Positions 35,933 through 45,020 of a DNA stretch of 64,000 bases are shown piece after piece (position 1 is the stretch's first letter; each line of letters opens with the position of its first letter). Below the pieces are notes generated by a model. The model made no database searches. It was not told where the DNA came from and worked only from the letters and a program-made list of their open reading frames with translations. Made by a program: the position numbers and the translations under genes. The stretch is taken from positions 1 through 64,000 of the forward strand of contig JAPOVR010000125.1 in the NCBI GenBank assembly GCA_026708005.1, given 5' to 3'. Source of the stretch: Actinomycetes bacterium. GTDB taxonomy: Bacteria; Actinomycetota; Thermoleophilia; Gaiellales; Gaiellaceae.

Positions 35933-36838
35933 TCAGCCAGCCGAGCCAGCGAGGAGATCGTCGACCTTCGTCCCGTGCCAGCCACGGGCGCGGCGGTCCC
36001 AGTACTCCTCCTGGAGCTTCACGGTGAGAGAACCCGGCTTGCCGTCACCGACGGGTTTTCCGCTGAGCGCGATCACCGGCATCACCCCGCCGGCGGTTGT
36101 GGTTGCGATCACCTCATCCGCGTCTGCGAGCTCGTGCTCCTCCACTCGGCGCAGCTCGTAGGGGATTCCGAGGTCGCTGCAGAGCTCGAGGACCGCCTGG
36201 CGCGTGACACCCTCGAGAACGTTCGAGTCGGCGGTTGCTACCGTTCCGTCCTTGACGACGAGGACGTTGTAGCCGGATCCCTCCGTCACCTCGCCGCTCG
36301 TGCCGATCATGATCACGTCGTCGCAGCCGTGGTCGTAGGCCTCGAACTTCCCCTTCGTGAAGTCACCGCGATTGTAGTTCTTGTACCGCGCGTCGATGGA
36401 TGTGTCAGGGACGCGCCTCACCGTCTGGGCGACGTGGAGGTTGGCGCCGTTTCGGCACGTCTCCTCACCCCAGATCCAGATGTACGGGAGGGCGTAGCCC
36501 ATGAACGTGTTCTCGGCTTCCCGGAGATCGCGGCTGCGGTTCGGGATGACTCCGCGCGTGCACTCGACCTTGATGTAGGCATCGTCCCAGTTACCGGCCT
36601 TCACGCAGCGGGCGAGGATGCGCTTCATCGCGTCCTGGTCGTAGGGGTTCGAGAGGCGGAAGCCCTTGCACGAGACCTCGAATCGGTCGAGATGCTCGTC
36701 GAGCTTGAAGAACCAGCCCTTCCAGACCGAGGTGACGTCGTAGACGACGTCGCTGTAGATGAAGCCGGCGTCGAACACCGACACCTGCGCCTCCTTGGGC
36801 GAGATGTACCTCCCCTCGATGAAGACCGAAAGGGCCAT
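35933..36838 (-). CDS. Class IV (PLP) aminotransferase
   Basis: A 301-residue fold-type IV transaminase, like branched-chain or D-amino-acid aminotransferases. The N-terminus SVFDAGFIYSDVVYDVTSVW is the family's D-x-G-F-x-x-x-D pattern. The PLP Lys is probably in DARYKNYNRG. GEVTEGSGYNVLVVKDG holds the conserved Glu, and NVLEGVTRQAVLEL follows. It diverges from the MaoC operon with a 176-nt gap (36839-37014). An amine-acceptor role in breakdown of the amino acid released by the hydantoinase is plausible but unproven. Confidence 0.88.
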   Translation of the reverse strand: MALSVFIEGRYISPKEAQVSVFDAGFIYSDVVYDVTSVWKGWFFKLDEHLDRFEVSCKGFRLSNPYDQDAMKRILARCVKAGNWDDAYIKVECTRGVIPNRSRDLREAENTFMGYALPYIWIWGEETCRNGANLHVAQTVRRVPDTSIDARYKNYNRGDFTKGKFEAYDHGCDDVIMIGTSGEVTEGSGYNVLVVKDGTVATADSNVLEGVTRQAVLELCSDLGIPYELRRVEEHELADADEVIATTTAGGVMPVIALSGKPVGDGKPGSLTVKLQEEYWDRRARGWHGTKVDDLLAGSAG

Positions 36839-37014
36839 CGGCTTCTCTCCCCTCGTCGATCGCGCTTCGCCCGGCTGGACAGTGGGCTTGCACGGAGTCT
36901 ACGCGGTTGCTGCCCCACCCGTCAGCGCAGCGACAGGTCGGGAGCGCACTGGCCGCACGGGTGAGAGCAGCTCGAGCGCCGCGCACAGGCCGCGTACGCC
37001 AGAATGCGAGCGTC

Positions 37015-37542
37015 GTGGATGCCGTGGCGCCGAAGACATGGGGTGGCCGAGTCTTCGAGGACTTCGCTGTCGGCGATGTCTACTGGAGTCGCGCCGGCCG
37101 CACGGTGACGGAGACCGACAACGTCTGGATCACCTGCATGACGCAGGCCTACAACCAGGTGCACTTCAACGCTCTCCTGGCGGAACGAACCCGGTTTGGC
37201 GAGACGATCGTCTACTCGGCCCTGACGCTTGCGATCGTGGGCGGACTGAGCGTGCCTGATACGAGCGAGAATGCGGCGGCGAATCTCGGCTTCGAGGAGG
37301 TCCGTCTGCCGAGGCCCGTGTACGCAGGTGACACCTTGTGGGCAGAGAGCGAGATTCTCGAGACCCGACCGTCGGCATCGAGGCCGAACGTCGGCATTGT
37401 TCGGATGCGCACGAGAGGCATCAACCAGCGCAAGGAGGTCGCGATCGAGTTTCTGAAGGCGTTCATGGTCTACCGCCGCGGGGCGCTGGAGCTATCAGGG
37501 CTTGTCCTGGAGCCGGCTGAACCGTGGGGGAGCGACGCGTGA
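37015..37542 (+). CDS. MaoC-like (hot-dog) dehydratase with altered active site
   Basis: A ~175-residue MaoC-family protein: VFEDFAVGDVYWSRAGRTVTE, then the core TQAYNQVHFNALLAERTRFG and LPRPVYAGDTLWAESEI. The hydratase motif usually reads G-D-x-N-P-x-H; here it is Q-A-Y-N-Q-V-H, so the His is kept but the catalytic Asp is Ala. It may act on a different CoA ester, or as a non-hydratase. Start is uncertain: GTG 37015 or 37024, neither with a strong ribosome-binding site. Its stop overlaps the isochorismatase start (GTGA). Confidence 0.75.
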   Translation: MDAVAPKTWGGRVFEDFAVGDVYWSRAGRTVTETDNVWITCMTQAYNQVHFNALLAERTRFGETIVYSALTLAIVGGLSVPDTSENAAANLGFEEVRLPRPVYAGDTLWAESEILETRPSASRPNVGIVRMRTRGINQRKEVAIEFLKAFMVYRRGALELSGLVLEPAEPWGSDA

Positions 37543-38219
37543 GCAGCGGCGACGCAGTCGGTGAGCACACGCTCAGACAGCGGCTTGACCCGGCCTCGAC
37601 AGCGCTCGTCATCATCGACATGCAGTACGCGAGCGCGTGCAGGACGACCGGCTTTGGGCGCTGGCTCGCTGAGCAGGGGCGTACGGCAGAGGCCTCGTAT
37701 CGTTTCGACCGGATCGAGCAGCTGCTCGTCCCCAATATCGCGCGGCTGCTCTCGCACTTCCGCGAGGCTGGGCTGCCGGTGGTGTTCGTGCGGCTCGGGG
37801 CGCAGATGAGAGGCTGCCGCGACCTGATCCCACACCTTCGCGATCTCGAGCTTGCCTTCGGCAACATCGAGGGTGAGCGCGAGTACGAGATCCTCGATGA
37901 GCTGGCCCCGCTCCCAGGCGAGGCCGTCGTCACGAAGCTCTCAGCAAGCGCGTTCACCTCATCGGGAATCGAGGCGCTCCTACGCAACCTCGGAACGAGG
38001 TCGCTTGTGTTGACGGGGGTGTCAACCAGCCAGTGCGTCGATCTGACAGCCCGCGATGCGGCCGACCGAGGGTTCCACTGCCTCGTGGTCGAGGACGCGG
38101 TGGCCGAGGACCGCGAGGAGTGGCACGACTCGACACTCGAGCAGTTCCAGCGGCTGTTCGGGCGGGTTGCGAAGACGGACGGCGTGCTCGCTGAGCTTGC
38201 AGGGATTCCGTCTCCGTAG
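37539..38219 (+). CDS. Isochorismatase-family cysteine hydrolase
   Basis: A 226-residue cysteine hydrolase using GTG 37539, which overlaps the MaoC stop by 4 nt. The catalytic triad is visible: Asp in VIIDMQ (~27), Lys in VVTKLSASAF (~133) and Cys in VSTSQCVDLT (~166). The family covers N-carbamoyl amidohydrolases, nicotinamidases, maleamate amidases and RutB-type ureidoacrylate hydrolases. Following a hydantoinase, an N-carbamoyl-amino-acid or ureido-acid hydrolase is an attractive guess. Confidence 0.85.
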   Translation: MSSGDAVGEHTLRQRLDPASTALVIIDMQYASACRTTGFGRWLAEQGRTAEASYRFDRIEQLLVPNIARLLSHFREAGLPVVFVRLGAQMRGCRDLIPHLRDLELAFGNIEGEREYEILDELAPLPGEAVVTKLSASAFTSSGIEALLRNLGTRSLVLTGVSTSQCVDLTARDAADRGFHCLVVEDAVAEDREEWHDSTLEQFQRLFGRVAKTDGVLAELAGIPSP

Positions 38220-38416
38220 GGTCTCGACCCGTAGCGTCCCGACCCCATAGCGTCGCCACGCGCTACCAGGCAGGCTCGGCACGCACGGCGGGCGTAGGTG
38301 GTGCGGCGAGCAGGCGTAGACCGAGGGAGCTGCGGGAGCGGCGAGCTGTGCGGAGGGGCAGCAGTCGCAGAGGACGACTCCAAGGGAAGAGCGCATAGAA
38401 TAACCGTGCGAGGTCC

Positions 38417-39175
38417 ATGGACGAGCGCAAGGCAATCATCGTGACGGGCGCGGCCGGCGGACTCGGGAGCCGCACGATCGCCGCGCTTGCCGCAGCCCGG
38501 CATCGCGTGCTCGCCGTTGACCTCGATAGCGAGGGGCTCGGACGTGTGGTCGACGGCATCGACGGGGACGTCGTGGCTCATGCGGCCGATCTGACGGGCT
38601 CGCAGGAGGTTGCTGGGACCGTTGCACGGGCCGTCGAGGCGTTCGGCCGGCTCGATGGGATCTTCAACAACGCGGCGATCGAGGGTCCGCTCCAACCCAT
38701 TGGCGACTACGCGGACGACGAGTTCGACTGGGTTATGCGGGTGAACTGCCGGACGGTGTGGCTTGGGATGAAGTACGCGCTTCCCGCGCTGCTTGACTCC
38801 GGCGGAGGCGTGATTCTCAACACGGCCTCGACCGGTGGCATGATGGGCTGGCCGGGCCTCTCGGGCTACGTTGCCTCGAAGCACGCCGTCATCGGCATGA
38901 CCCGTGCGGTGGCTCTCGAGAACACCGGAAACGGCATCCGCTGCAACGCGCTGTGCCCGGGGCCCATGGATACGAGGATGCTCTGGGCACTGGGCGAGGC
39001 CATCGCGCCAGGAGATCGATCCGAGCAGCAGCAGCAGTTTGAAGCAACGGTGCCGCTGGGACGCCTCGCGCAGCCCGAGGAGGTTGCCGCGTTCGCAAGC
39101 TGGCTGCTGACGGAGTGTCCTGGCTACCTGACGGGCGCGGTACTTCCCATCGACGGCGCCCAGACGGCTGGCTAG
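38417..39175 (+). CDS. Short-chain dehydrogenase/reductase
   Basis: A 252-residue classical SDR: VTGAAGGLGSRTIAAL (TGxxxGxG), FNNAAIEGPLQ, catalytic Ser in NTASTGGMMG, YVASKHAVIGM (YxxxK), and the C-terminal FASWLLTECPGYLTGAVLPIDG typical of FabG-like enzymes. It lies 197 nt after the isochorismatase gene in the same direction. Substrate unknown. Confidence 0.88.
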   Translation: MDERKAIIVTGAAGGLGSRTIAALAAARHRVLAVDLDSEGLGRVVDGIDGDVVAHAADLTGSQEVAGTVARAVEAFGRLDGIFNNAAIEGPLQPIGDYADDEFDWVMRVNCRTVWLGMKYALPALLDSGGGVILNTASTGGMMGWPGLSGYVASKHAVIGMTRAVALENTGNGIRCNALCPGPMDTRMLWALGEAIAPGDRSEQQQQFEATVPLGRLAQPEEVAAFASWLLTECPGYLTGAVLPIDGAQTAG

Positions 39176-39231
39176 CGGGCGGCCGACCAGCGGGCCAAGG
39201 GTAGTCAGCGAGGGGCGGCGGCACTGTTCGT

Positions 39232-39274
39232 TGACGGCGCCCAAGCGGCAGGCTGGCGGGCAGCTGACTGGCGT
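39232..39274 (+). repeat. Second, degenerate copy of the SDR gene's 3' end
   Basis: GACGGCGCCCAAGCGGCAGG at 39233 closely matches GACGGCGCCCAGACGGCTGG at 39152, an offset of 81 nt (27 codons). The match extends to CTGGCGGGC. The SDR's TAG stop is TGG in the second copy. It looks like a short tandem duplication, or the remnant of a second SDR gene end. Confidence 0.6.
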
Positions 39275-39305
39275 GGTGGCGCGTTGGCCTTCTCGGGTTT
39301 GAGCG

Positions 39306-39764
39306 CTAGTCGGTTTGGGACCGCCGGTAGCCGTCGCGAGCCGGGTTGGGATGGTGCCGTCCGTAGAAGCTGATCGTCGTTGTGAGCAGCCCGATCAGGG
39401 CGACGCCCGGGCCGACCGAGAAGCCCAGGACCTCGGCTCGAGCAAGGTCGAGCTCGAGGATTAGCGCACCCACCGTGATCCAGACCGCTGCGCCGATTGC
39501 GGGGAGCAGCGTTACGATCACGCTCCAGTCATGCCAGGGCTTGCCATGGCTGAGCCAGAGGCGCCAGCTGCCGAGCGCAACTGCGAACGCGGCGCCGGCC
39601 GGGATCGCGCCCATGCCCAGGCGGGCCGAGGTGGAGACGTCGGCGAACGCGAACGGCGCGGCCGCCGTCCAGATGCAGGTGAGCAGGATCGGGCCGAGGA
39701 GCCAGGAGGGGAGCACGCCGTTCGGCTCCGCCCGGATCCGCTCCGTGTCAGGCTCGGTCGTCAT
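39306..39764 (-). CDS. Four-helix membrane protein of unknown function
   Basis: A 152-residue protein with four hydrophobic segments (about 22-43, 51-68, 81-103 and 111-131) and a basic C-terminus (YGRHHPNPARDGYRRS). ATG 39764. It is convergent with the SDR gene and divergent from the VanW-like gene. Family not recognised. Confidence 0.6.
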   Translation of the reverse strand: MTTEPDTERIRAEPNGVLPSWLLGPILLTCIWTAAAPFAFADVSTSARLGMGAIPAGAAFAVALGSWRLWLSHGKPWHDWSVIVTLLPAIGAAVWITVGALILELDLARAEVLGFSVGPGVALIGLLTTTISFYGRHHPNPARDGYRRSQTD

Positions 39765-39960
39765 GAATCTCGGTGCAGTTCTGTTCGTTTATCGGCATGG
39801 TCTGACCTTACCCCGGGCGCAATCTTGCGCTACCGTCGAACGTGGGTGGTGGTTCGGGGTGGCCCCAAGAGTGTTGAAACTGGCCATGTCTGCTTTGGGG
39901 AGGTCATAGAGGCGGGTTCGCTGAGCTGCGTTCGTCGTACAATCGTCGCAGGAGGGGATC

Positions 39961-41898
39961 GTGTCCGTGGAGGTTGGTAAAGGGCAGCGCGACCGGTCTG
40001 GCCGCACGGCCGTGAAGGTGGCTGCTGGTGTCATCGCCGCCGTTGTGGTCGGGATGATCGTGGCTGCGCTGTACCTCGCTCGGTCGGTGGACGGCCACAT
40101 CCCTCCAGCCGTCACGATCGCCGGAATCGATGTTGGCGGCAACTCGATCGATGAGGCTCGCGGCAAGCTCGAAGTGCTTGCGGCTGCGAGGCTCGACCAG
40201 CCGATTACGCTCGTCCATACGCGCGGGCAGCTGAGGACGACGGTTGCCGAACTTGGGGTCGAGGCTCAGCTCGAGCGCGTGCTCGCACAGGCGCAGCAGA
40301 GCCGCGACGGCTGGAGTCGTCTCCGCGCGAGGCTTGGCTTTGCGCCCACGATCGACATCCCCCTCGGCTTCACGGCCCGACCGAAGCAGGTTCGGACGGC
40401 CGTCAGCGACATCGCGGCCGAGCTTGGGCGAGAGGTGGTCCCGCCCACCGTTGAGATCGACGAAGAGGAGATCGTCCCCGTCAAGGGCTCTTCGGGGAGT
40501 GAGATCGATCAAGACATGCTGTTCGAGCGCTTGGCGGGGTTGCCCGCAGTGGTCGAGATACCCCTACGCGAGGTCGAGCCGTCGATCACCTACGCTGAGG
40601 CGGTCCGCGCGGCCAGCTATGCGAGGCGGATCCTCGAGGAAATGCCCGCTGTCGTCAGCGGCGACGAGCGCGTGAAGTTCTCAAAGAAGCTACTGAGGAA
40701 GGCCCTTCGCTTTCGTGAGCGCGACGGAAGGCTCATCGTGTCCCTCGATCGGGCACCGCTGCGCTCTCGACTAGAGCGTACGTTCACGCAGCTCAAGCGG
40801 GAGCCGGCAGACGCGGAGTTTCGCGTTGCCGACGACATCGTGCGGATCGTCCAGTCGAGACCGGGACGAGAATTCGACTCTGGTGCAACCCTCGATGCGC
40901 TGTTGCCGAACCTCGGGGAGCCACAGGTTCCTGCTGAGTTCCACGAGATTGAGCCTGAGTTCAGCACGCGAGACGCCAAGAACATGAAGATCCGTAAAGA
41001 GATCAGCGCGTTCACGACGCGGTACGCCTGCTGCCAGGCGCGCGTTCAGAACATCCAGCTTGCCGCCAGCATCCTCGACGGCACCATCGTGGAGGCTGGG
41101 GCGACCTTCTCCCTCAACGAGGTGCTGGGGAAGCGAACCAAGGAGCGCGGCTTCGTGAAGGCGCCGCAGATCCTCAACGATCGGCTTGTTCCCGCAGTCG
41201 GCGGTGGTGTAAGCCAGGTCGCGACCACGATCTTCAACGCTGCATTCTTCGCAGGTCTTGAGCTCGTCGAGCATCGGCCGCACTCGTTCTACATCTCGCG
41301 GTATCCAATGGGCCGCGAGGCGACGGTCTCGTGGGGAGGGCCCGAGCTTGTGTTCCGAAACAACTGGCCTGCGGCGATCCTGATCAAGGCGTCGGCCGAC
41401 GACACGTCGGTCACGTTCAGGTTCTATTCGGCGAAGCTCAACCGGCGGGTGACGACCGCGACGGGTGCTCCGCGCAACGTCGAGGAGGCAAAGGTCAAGC
41501 GCGAGCGGAATCCGGAGCTGCGGCCTGGCAAGCGGAAAGTCATTCAGGATGGGGGTATCGACGGGTTTACTGTCGACTACGCCCGCGCGGTATACCGCGG
41601 CGGCGAGCTGCTCAAGGAGGAGCGCTGGACGGTCAAGTATGAGCCCCACCACAAGATCGTCGAGCTTGGGCCCAGGCCGCCCAAGGAGGATGAACCCGAC
41701 GAGGATCCCACGGATGAGCCAGGCGAGCCGCCGGAGGTGGAGGAGGAGCCTGCACCCATCGACGGAGAGGTCGACGGAGAGCAAGAGAGTGGAGAGGATC
41801 CGGAATCGGAGAACGGCGGTAACGAGCTTTCGCCGACGGAGGAGTCGCCTTCGGAGGAGTCGCCTGCGGTCGAGGAGCAGCCGGACGAGGGGCAGTAG
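39961..41898 (+). CDS. VanW-family peptidoglycan-associated surface protein
   Basis: A 645-residue membrane-anchored protein. An N-terminal helix (about 18-42) anchors it. Repeated regions of PG_binding_4/YoaR type follow (AGIDVGGNSIDEARGKLEVL and similar). The VanW domain is at about 345-500: FTTRYACCQARVQNIQLAAS, then GATFSLNEVLGKRTKERGF and AVGGGVSQVATTIFNAAFFA. The C-terminus is a long Glu/Pro/Asp-rich tail. GTG 39961 follows AGGAGGGG, and TACAAT at 39938-39943 is a possible -10 element. VanW proteins are linked to cell-wall/glycopeptide responses but the biochemical role is not established. Confidence 0.85.
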   Translation: MSVEVGKGQRDRSGRTAVKVAAGVIAAVVVGMIVAALYLARSVDGHIPPAVTIAGIDVGGNSIDEARGKLEVLAAARLDQPITLVHTRGQLRTTVAELGVEAQLERVLAQAQQSRDGWSRLRARLGFAPTIDIPLGFTARPKQVRTAVSDIAAELGREVVPPTVEIDEEEIVPVKGSSGSEIDQDMLFERLAGLPAVVEIPLREVEPSITYAEAVRAASYARRILEEMPAVVSGDERVKFSKKLLRKALRFRERDGRLIVSLDRAPLRSRLERTFTQLKREPADAEFRVADDIVRIVQSRPGREFDSGATLDALLPNLGEPQVPAEFHEIEPEFSTRDAKNMKIRKEISAFTTRYACCQARVQNIQLAASILDGTIVEAGATFSLNEVLGKRTKERGFVKAPQILNDRLVPAVGGGVSQVATTIFNAAFFAGLELVEHRPHSFYISRYPMGREATVSWGGPELVFRNNWPAAILIKASADDTSVTFRFYSAKLNRRVTTATGAPRNVEEAKVKRERNPELRPGKRKVIQDGGIDGFTVDYARAVYRGGELLKEERWTVKYEPHHKIVELGPRPPKEDEPDEDPTDEPGEPPEVEEEPAPIDGEVDGEQESGEDPESENGGNELSPTEESPSEESPAVEEQPDEGQ

Positions 41899-42244
41899 GG
41901 CCGGCCGGGGTGTTTCGGCCCGCTGTTCATCCTGATCTTCTTGGGGCTGGCGCGCCACCAGGATGCGGTGTGAGGCAGGAGCGGGGTGAAGCCGCGCCGT
42001 TCGGCGGGGGCGGCCGAGTCGAAGGGCTCAGGCCCAGCGAGCTCGCCACGGCCTGCTCGCGCGGGGATGGCGATCGTGTCCATGCGGCCGCCGCGCCTGC
42101 TCGTTGAGCGTGTGGGGCATCTTTGGTGAGGAAAGCCACGAGGTAGCTCTCCATCTGCGCCTCGGATCTGGGCCGTAGCTCTGAGGATCGAGGTTCTGTG
42201 TCCCGTCCGTCTGGCGGCTGTGCGCGCGGCGGCGGGGCGCAGAG

Positions 42245-42350
42245 TTGGCACAGTTTCATGACGCTTTCGTGACACACCGTACGGAAGCTGTGCGCTTTTC
42301 TCGGCTATCCTCCCCCGGGTGTTGGCGGGGGGAGGTGGGTTGCCTTTGTG
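42245..42350 (+). repeat. Dispersed intergenic repeat, copy D
   Basis: Copy in the convergent gap 41899-42695, 347 nt after the VanW-like stop: TTGGCACAGTTTCATGACGC, TTTCGTGACACA, GAAGCTGTGCGC, TTCTCGGCTATCCTCC, a G-rich block and GGGTTGCC. The rest of the gap holds no supported gene. Confidence 0.85.
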
Positions 42351-42695
42351 CCCTCACGGAGGCCACTCGGCCGGCGCGAGGCCTCCCCGGCCAGGCTGAG
42401 ATCAGGTGTCACTGCGCGCCGGCAGGCTCGGGTGGTCTAATCGGGAGGCTCGTCACGCCGCCCCGGGCTGGAGGTCGGTGGCTCGGTGGCACAGCGGCTC
42501 GACAGGGCGACTCGGCCACTTCGCCCGACTCGGCGCGTACGCAGGGATCGAAAGGTACCTAGCGTGCCGGCCTAGCCCCTCAGTCAGCCACACGGACAGG
42601 GCCCGCCGCCACCAATCACCGCCAAAGCACGTCCAGAAGCACCCAGGCACAACCACGCTGACCGAACAACCCGCTCGGATTTCCACCTCGCGGGG

Positions 42696-43490
42696 TCAGG
42701 CGGGGAGGACGACTGTGGCCTGACGCGACTCCACCGCGGCCACGATGCTGAACGCGGTGACGGCAGACGTCTTGGGGTTCGTCTCGCTCGGCTCGCCCCA
42801 GGTCTCAACCGTTAGCCCGCCGAGTAATCCTTCCGCTTCGATCCTGCCCGTGCTACCCGATGCCGCGGGGTTCGCGACGAGCGCGATCTCGGTCTTGTCA
42901 AGGCCGATGCCAGCAAGCGCGATCGTCGCCGCGAGGTTGGCGTTCTTCGGAAAGGTCTGGGCCGCCTCGCGGGCTGGTCCCTCGTAGAACACCGTTGGCT
43001 CAGTCAGAGCGCCGAGCTCAACGAGCTGCTCGGCCTCCGTGCCCTTCCAGGCGCCCGGGGGCTTGGTGGACGTATACCTGACCCGGGTTAGGCCGCCGGC
43101 CCGCAGCGCCGAGAGTCCATCCATTCCGGCGGTGGCGCCGGCGGGCAGCAACATCCGAGAGCCTCCGGCTCGCGCGGCCGCTTGCAGGCGCTCGTACGTT
43201 GCTTCATCCGCCAACGCGCCGGTGGAGATGATCATGAGGTCGACGCCCGCGGCGAGGATCTGCCCGCCGTACTGGCGAACTACGCCCTGACCGGCACATT
43301 CCGCCACCAGCGAGGGCTCTGAGGCCAGCAGCTCGTCCACGGACGTGGCGAGTACGGTGCCCTCGGGGACCTCGGGGCGCGCTGTCGGGTGGACGAGGAT
43401 GCTCGAAACCCGGCAGGCCGCGCTGGCGGCGAGCTCGCGTGCCACAACCTGACCGATGGCACCGAAGCCGACGATCCCAACGTCAAGCAC
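42696..43490 (-). CDS. L-aspartate dehydrogenase-like NAD(P) oxidoreductase, catalytic His apparently lost
   Basis: A 264-residue protein of the AspDH/NadX type starting at GTG 43490. The Rossmann motif is VGIVGFGAIGQVVAREL. SLVAECAGQGVVRQYG and LLPAGATAGMDGLSALR follow, then TFPKNANLAATIALAGIGLD, all as in aspartate dehydrogenases. The later segment reads NPAASGSTGRIEAEG, where known enzymes usually carry N-T-H-x-I with the catalytic His; here Gly stands in that place. Either the substrate differs or activity is lost. It diverges from the aminotransferase gene with a 48-nt gap. Confidence 0.78.
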   Translation of the reverse strand: MLDVGIVGFGAIGQVVARELAASAACRVSSILVHPTARPEVPEGTVLATSVDELLASEPSLVAECAGQGVVRQYGGQILAAGVDLMIISTGALADEATYERLQAAARAGGSRMLLPAGATAGMDGLSALRAGGLTRVRYTSTKPPGAWKGTEAEQLVELGALTEPTVFYEGPAREAAQTFPKNANLAATIALAGIGLDKTEIALVANPAASGSTGRIEAEGLLGGLTVETWGEPSETNPKTSAVTAFSIVAAVESRQATVVLPA

Positions 43491-43538
43491 CCGGGCACCG
43501 TAGCGGCCCCGGCTCCTGTACGCACGGCTTCGGCGAGA
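43491..43538. promoter_or_regulatory. 48-nt divergent promoter gap
   Basis: The only space between the two divergent starts (GTG 43490 on minus, ATG 43539 on plus), so promoters must overlap neighbouring coding sequence. GGCGAGA at 43532-43538 could act as the ribosome-binding site of the plus-strand gene, although it is very close. Confidence 0.4.
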
Positions 43539-44681
43539 ATGCCGGCCGTGGCGAGCCATCCTCCCGACCACCTCGTTCGTCCCCTCGTCCGAGCGCTCGA
43601 TGCGTATGTGCCTGGTGAGCAGCCGCAGCGCGGACGCCTCATCAAGCTGAACACGAACGAGAATCCTTATCCGCCGTCACTAAAGGTGATCGCGGCAACG
43701 CGTGACGCTGTCGACGGCCGACTGCGCCTCTACCCCGATCCGAGCGCGGCGAGACTGCGCATGCGGCTGGCCAAGCACCACGGGTGCGATCCAGCGAACA
43801 TCATCGTGGGCAACGGCTCGGACGAGCTGCTCGCCGTGGCGGTACGCGCCTTCGCCGAGCCGGCTTCCTCGGTCTCGGCGAGCCGGCAGTCGGCAGCCAC
43901 GGTCCAGTACCTCACGCCGAGCTATTCGCTCTATCCAACGCTGGCCGAGAGCCACGGGGCGCGGCGGAACGAGGTGCCGCTCGAGGCCGACTTCACCCTT
44001 CCTTTGCCTGCGGCGCTCCGACGCGGTAGGAAGTGGGATTTCGGGGCAGCGCTGACGTTCGTGACCACCCCGAACGCACCGAGCGGGCGGGGCTACTCGC
44101 AGGAGGAGCTGGAGTATCTCTGTTCCGCGATGGAGGGAGTGGTGGTGCTCGACGAGGCGTACGTTGACTTCGCCTCAGGCAACGCGCTGGCGCTCGCTCT
44201 CAGCCAGCCGCACGTGCTGGTTGCGCGCACCTTCTCGAAGGGCTACTCGCTCTGCTTCCAACGCGTGGGCTACGTCGTTGGCCACCGCGAGCTGATTGCC
44301 GCGCTCGCGAAGCTCAGAGACAGCTACAGCGTGAATGGCCTCGGTCAGGTCGCAGCGCTCGCCACGCTGGACGACCTGCCCTACTACCGGGCGAACGTCA
44401 AGCGCATCATCAAGACGCGCACGAGGCTCACGGGCGAGCTCGGCGCGCTTGGCTTCGAGGTGCTCCCGAGCGAGACGAACTTCCTCCTTGTTCGGCCGCC
44501 TGCACCGGAGGCGGCAACGTGGTTCACAGAGCTGCGGGCGCGGAAGATCCTCGTGCGCTACTTCGAGGGCTCGAGCCTGTCAGACCGGCTGCGAATCACC
44601 GTCGGCACCGACGAGGAGGTCGATACGCTGCTGCGCGCTGTGCGAGCAATCCTCCGGTCAGGGCCGTCTCGCAGCAGGTGA
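43539..44681 (+). CDS. Histidinol-phosphate aminotransferase-like fold-type I transaminase
   Basis: A 380-residue PLP aminotransferase of the HisC type: IKLNTNENPYPPS near the N-terminus, NIIVGNGSDELLAVAVRAFA, VTTPNAPSGRGY, VVLDEAYVDFAS, the PLP Lys in ARTFSKGYSLCFQRVGY and a C-terminal RITVGTDEEVDTLL. The substrate may be histidinol phosphate or an aromatic/other amino acid; no his genes are adjacent. Upstream codons to 43389 are open but would overlap the divergent gene, so ATG 43539 is chosen. Confidence 0.85.
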   Translation: MPAVASHPPDHLVRPLVRALDAYVPGEQPQRGRLIKLNTNENPYPPSLKVIAATRDAVDGRLRLYPDPSAARLRMRLAKHHGCDPANIIVGNGSDELLAVAVRAFAEPASSVSASRQSAATVQYLTPSYSLYPTLAESHGARRNEVPLEADFTLPLPAALRRGRKWDFGAALTFVTTPNAPSGRGYSQEELEYLCSAMEGVVVLDEAYVDFASGNALALALSQPHVLVARTFSKGYSLCFQRVGYVVGHRELIAALAKLRDSYSVNGLGQVAALATLDDLPYYRANVKRIIKTRTRLTGELGALGFEVLPSETNFLLVRPPAPEAATWFTELRARKILVRYFEGSSLSDRLRITVGTDEEVDTLLRAVRAILRSGPSRSR

Positions 44682-45020
44682 TCTCTGCCGTCCGTGAGGC
44701 GCGTCGATGCGATCGGGGCCTTCGCCAGCGGTCGTGGCGAAGGGGTAACCATGAGGTTTCCTCGGCTGCGTTCGCGAGGGTCCCCTGGAGTCTAGCGGTG
44801 AAGAGGATGGGCGAGTGGCGCTGGTCTGGATTGGGGCGGGCCGGCGCGGCCGGGCGCAGGGTGGAGTTGCCGGGTGCTGGCTGGAGCGGCTGGTCTGGAG
44901 CGGTGGAGCGCTGGGTGGAGCCCGTGGAGCGGCGCAACGGAGTTGGCTGGAGGGGCAGCTGAGCGCTCGGTGGGGAAGCTGAACGGGCAGTCGAGCGGCA
45001 GAGCGCAGTTGCGCACAGTC

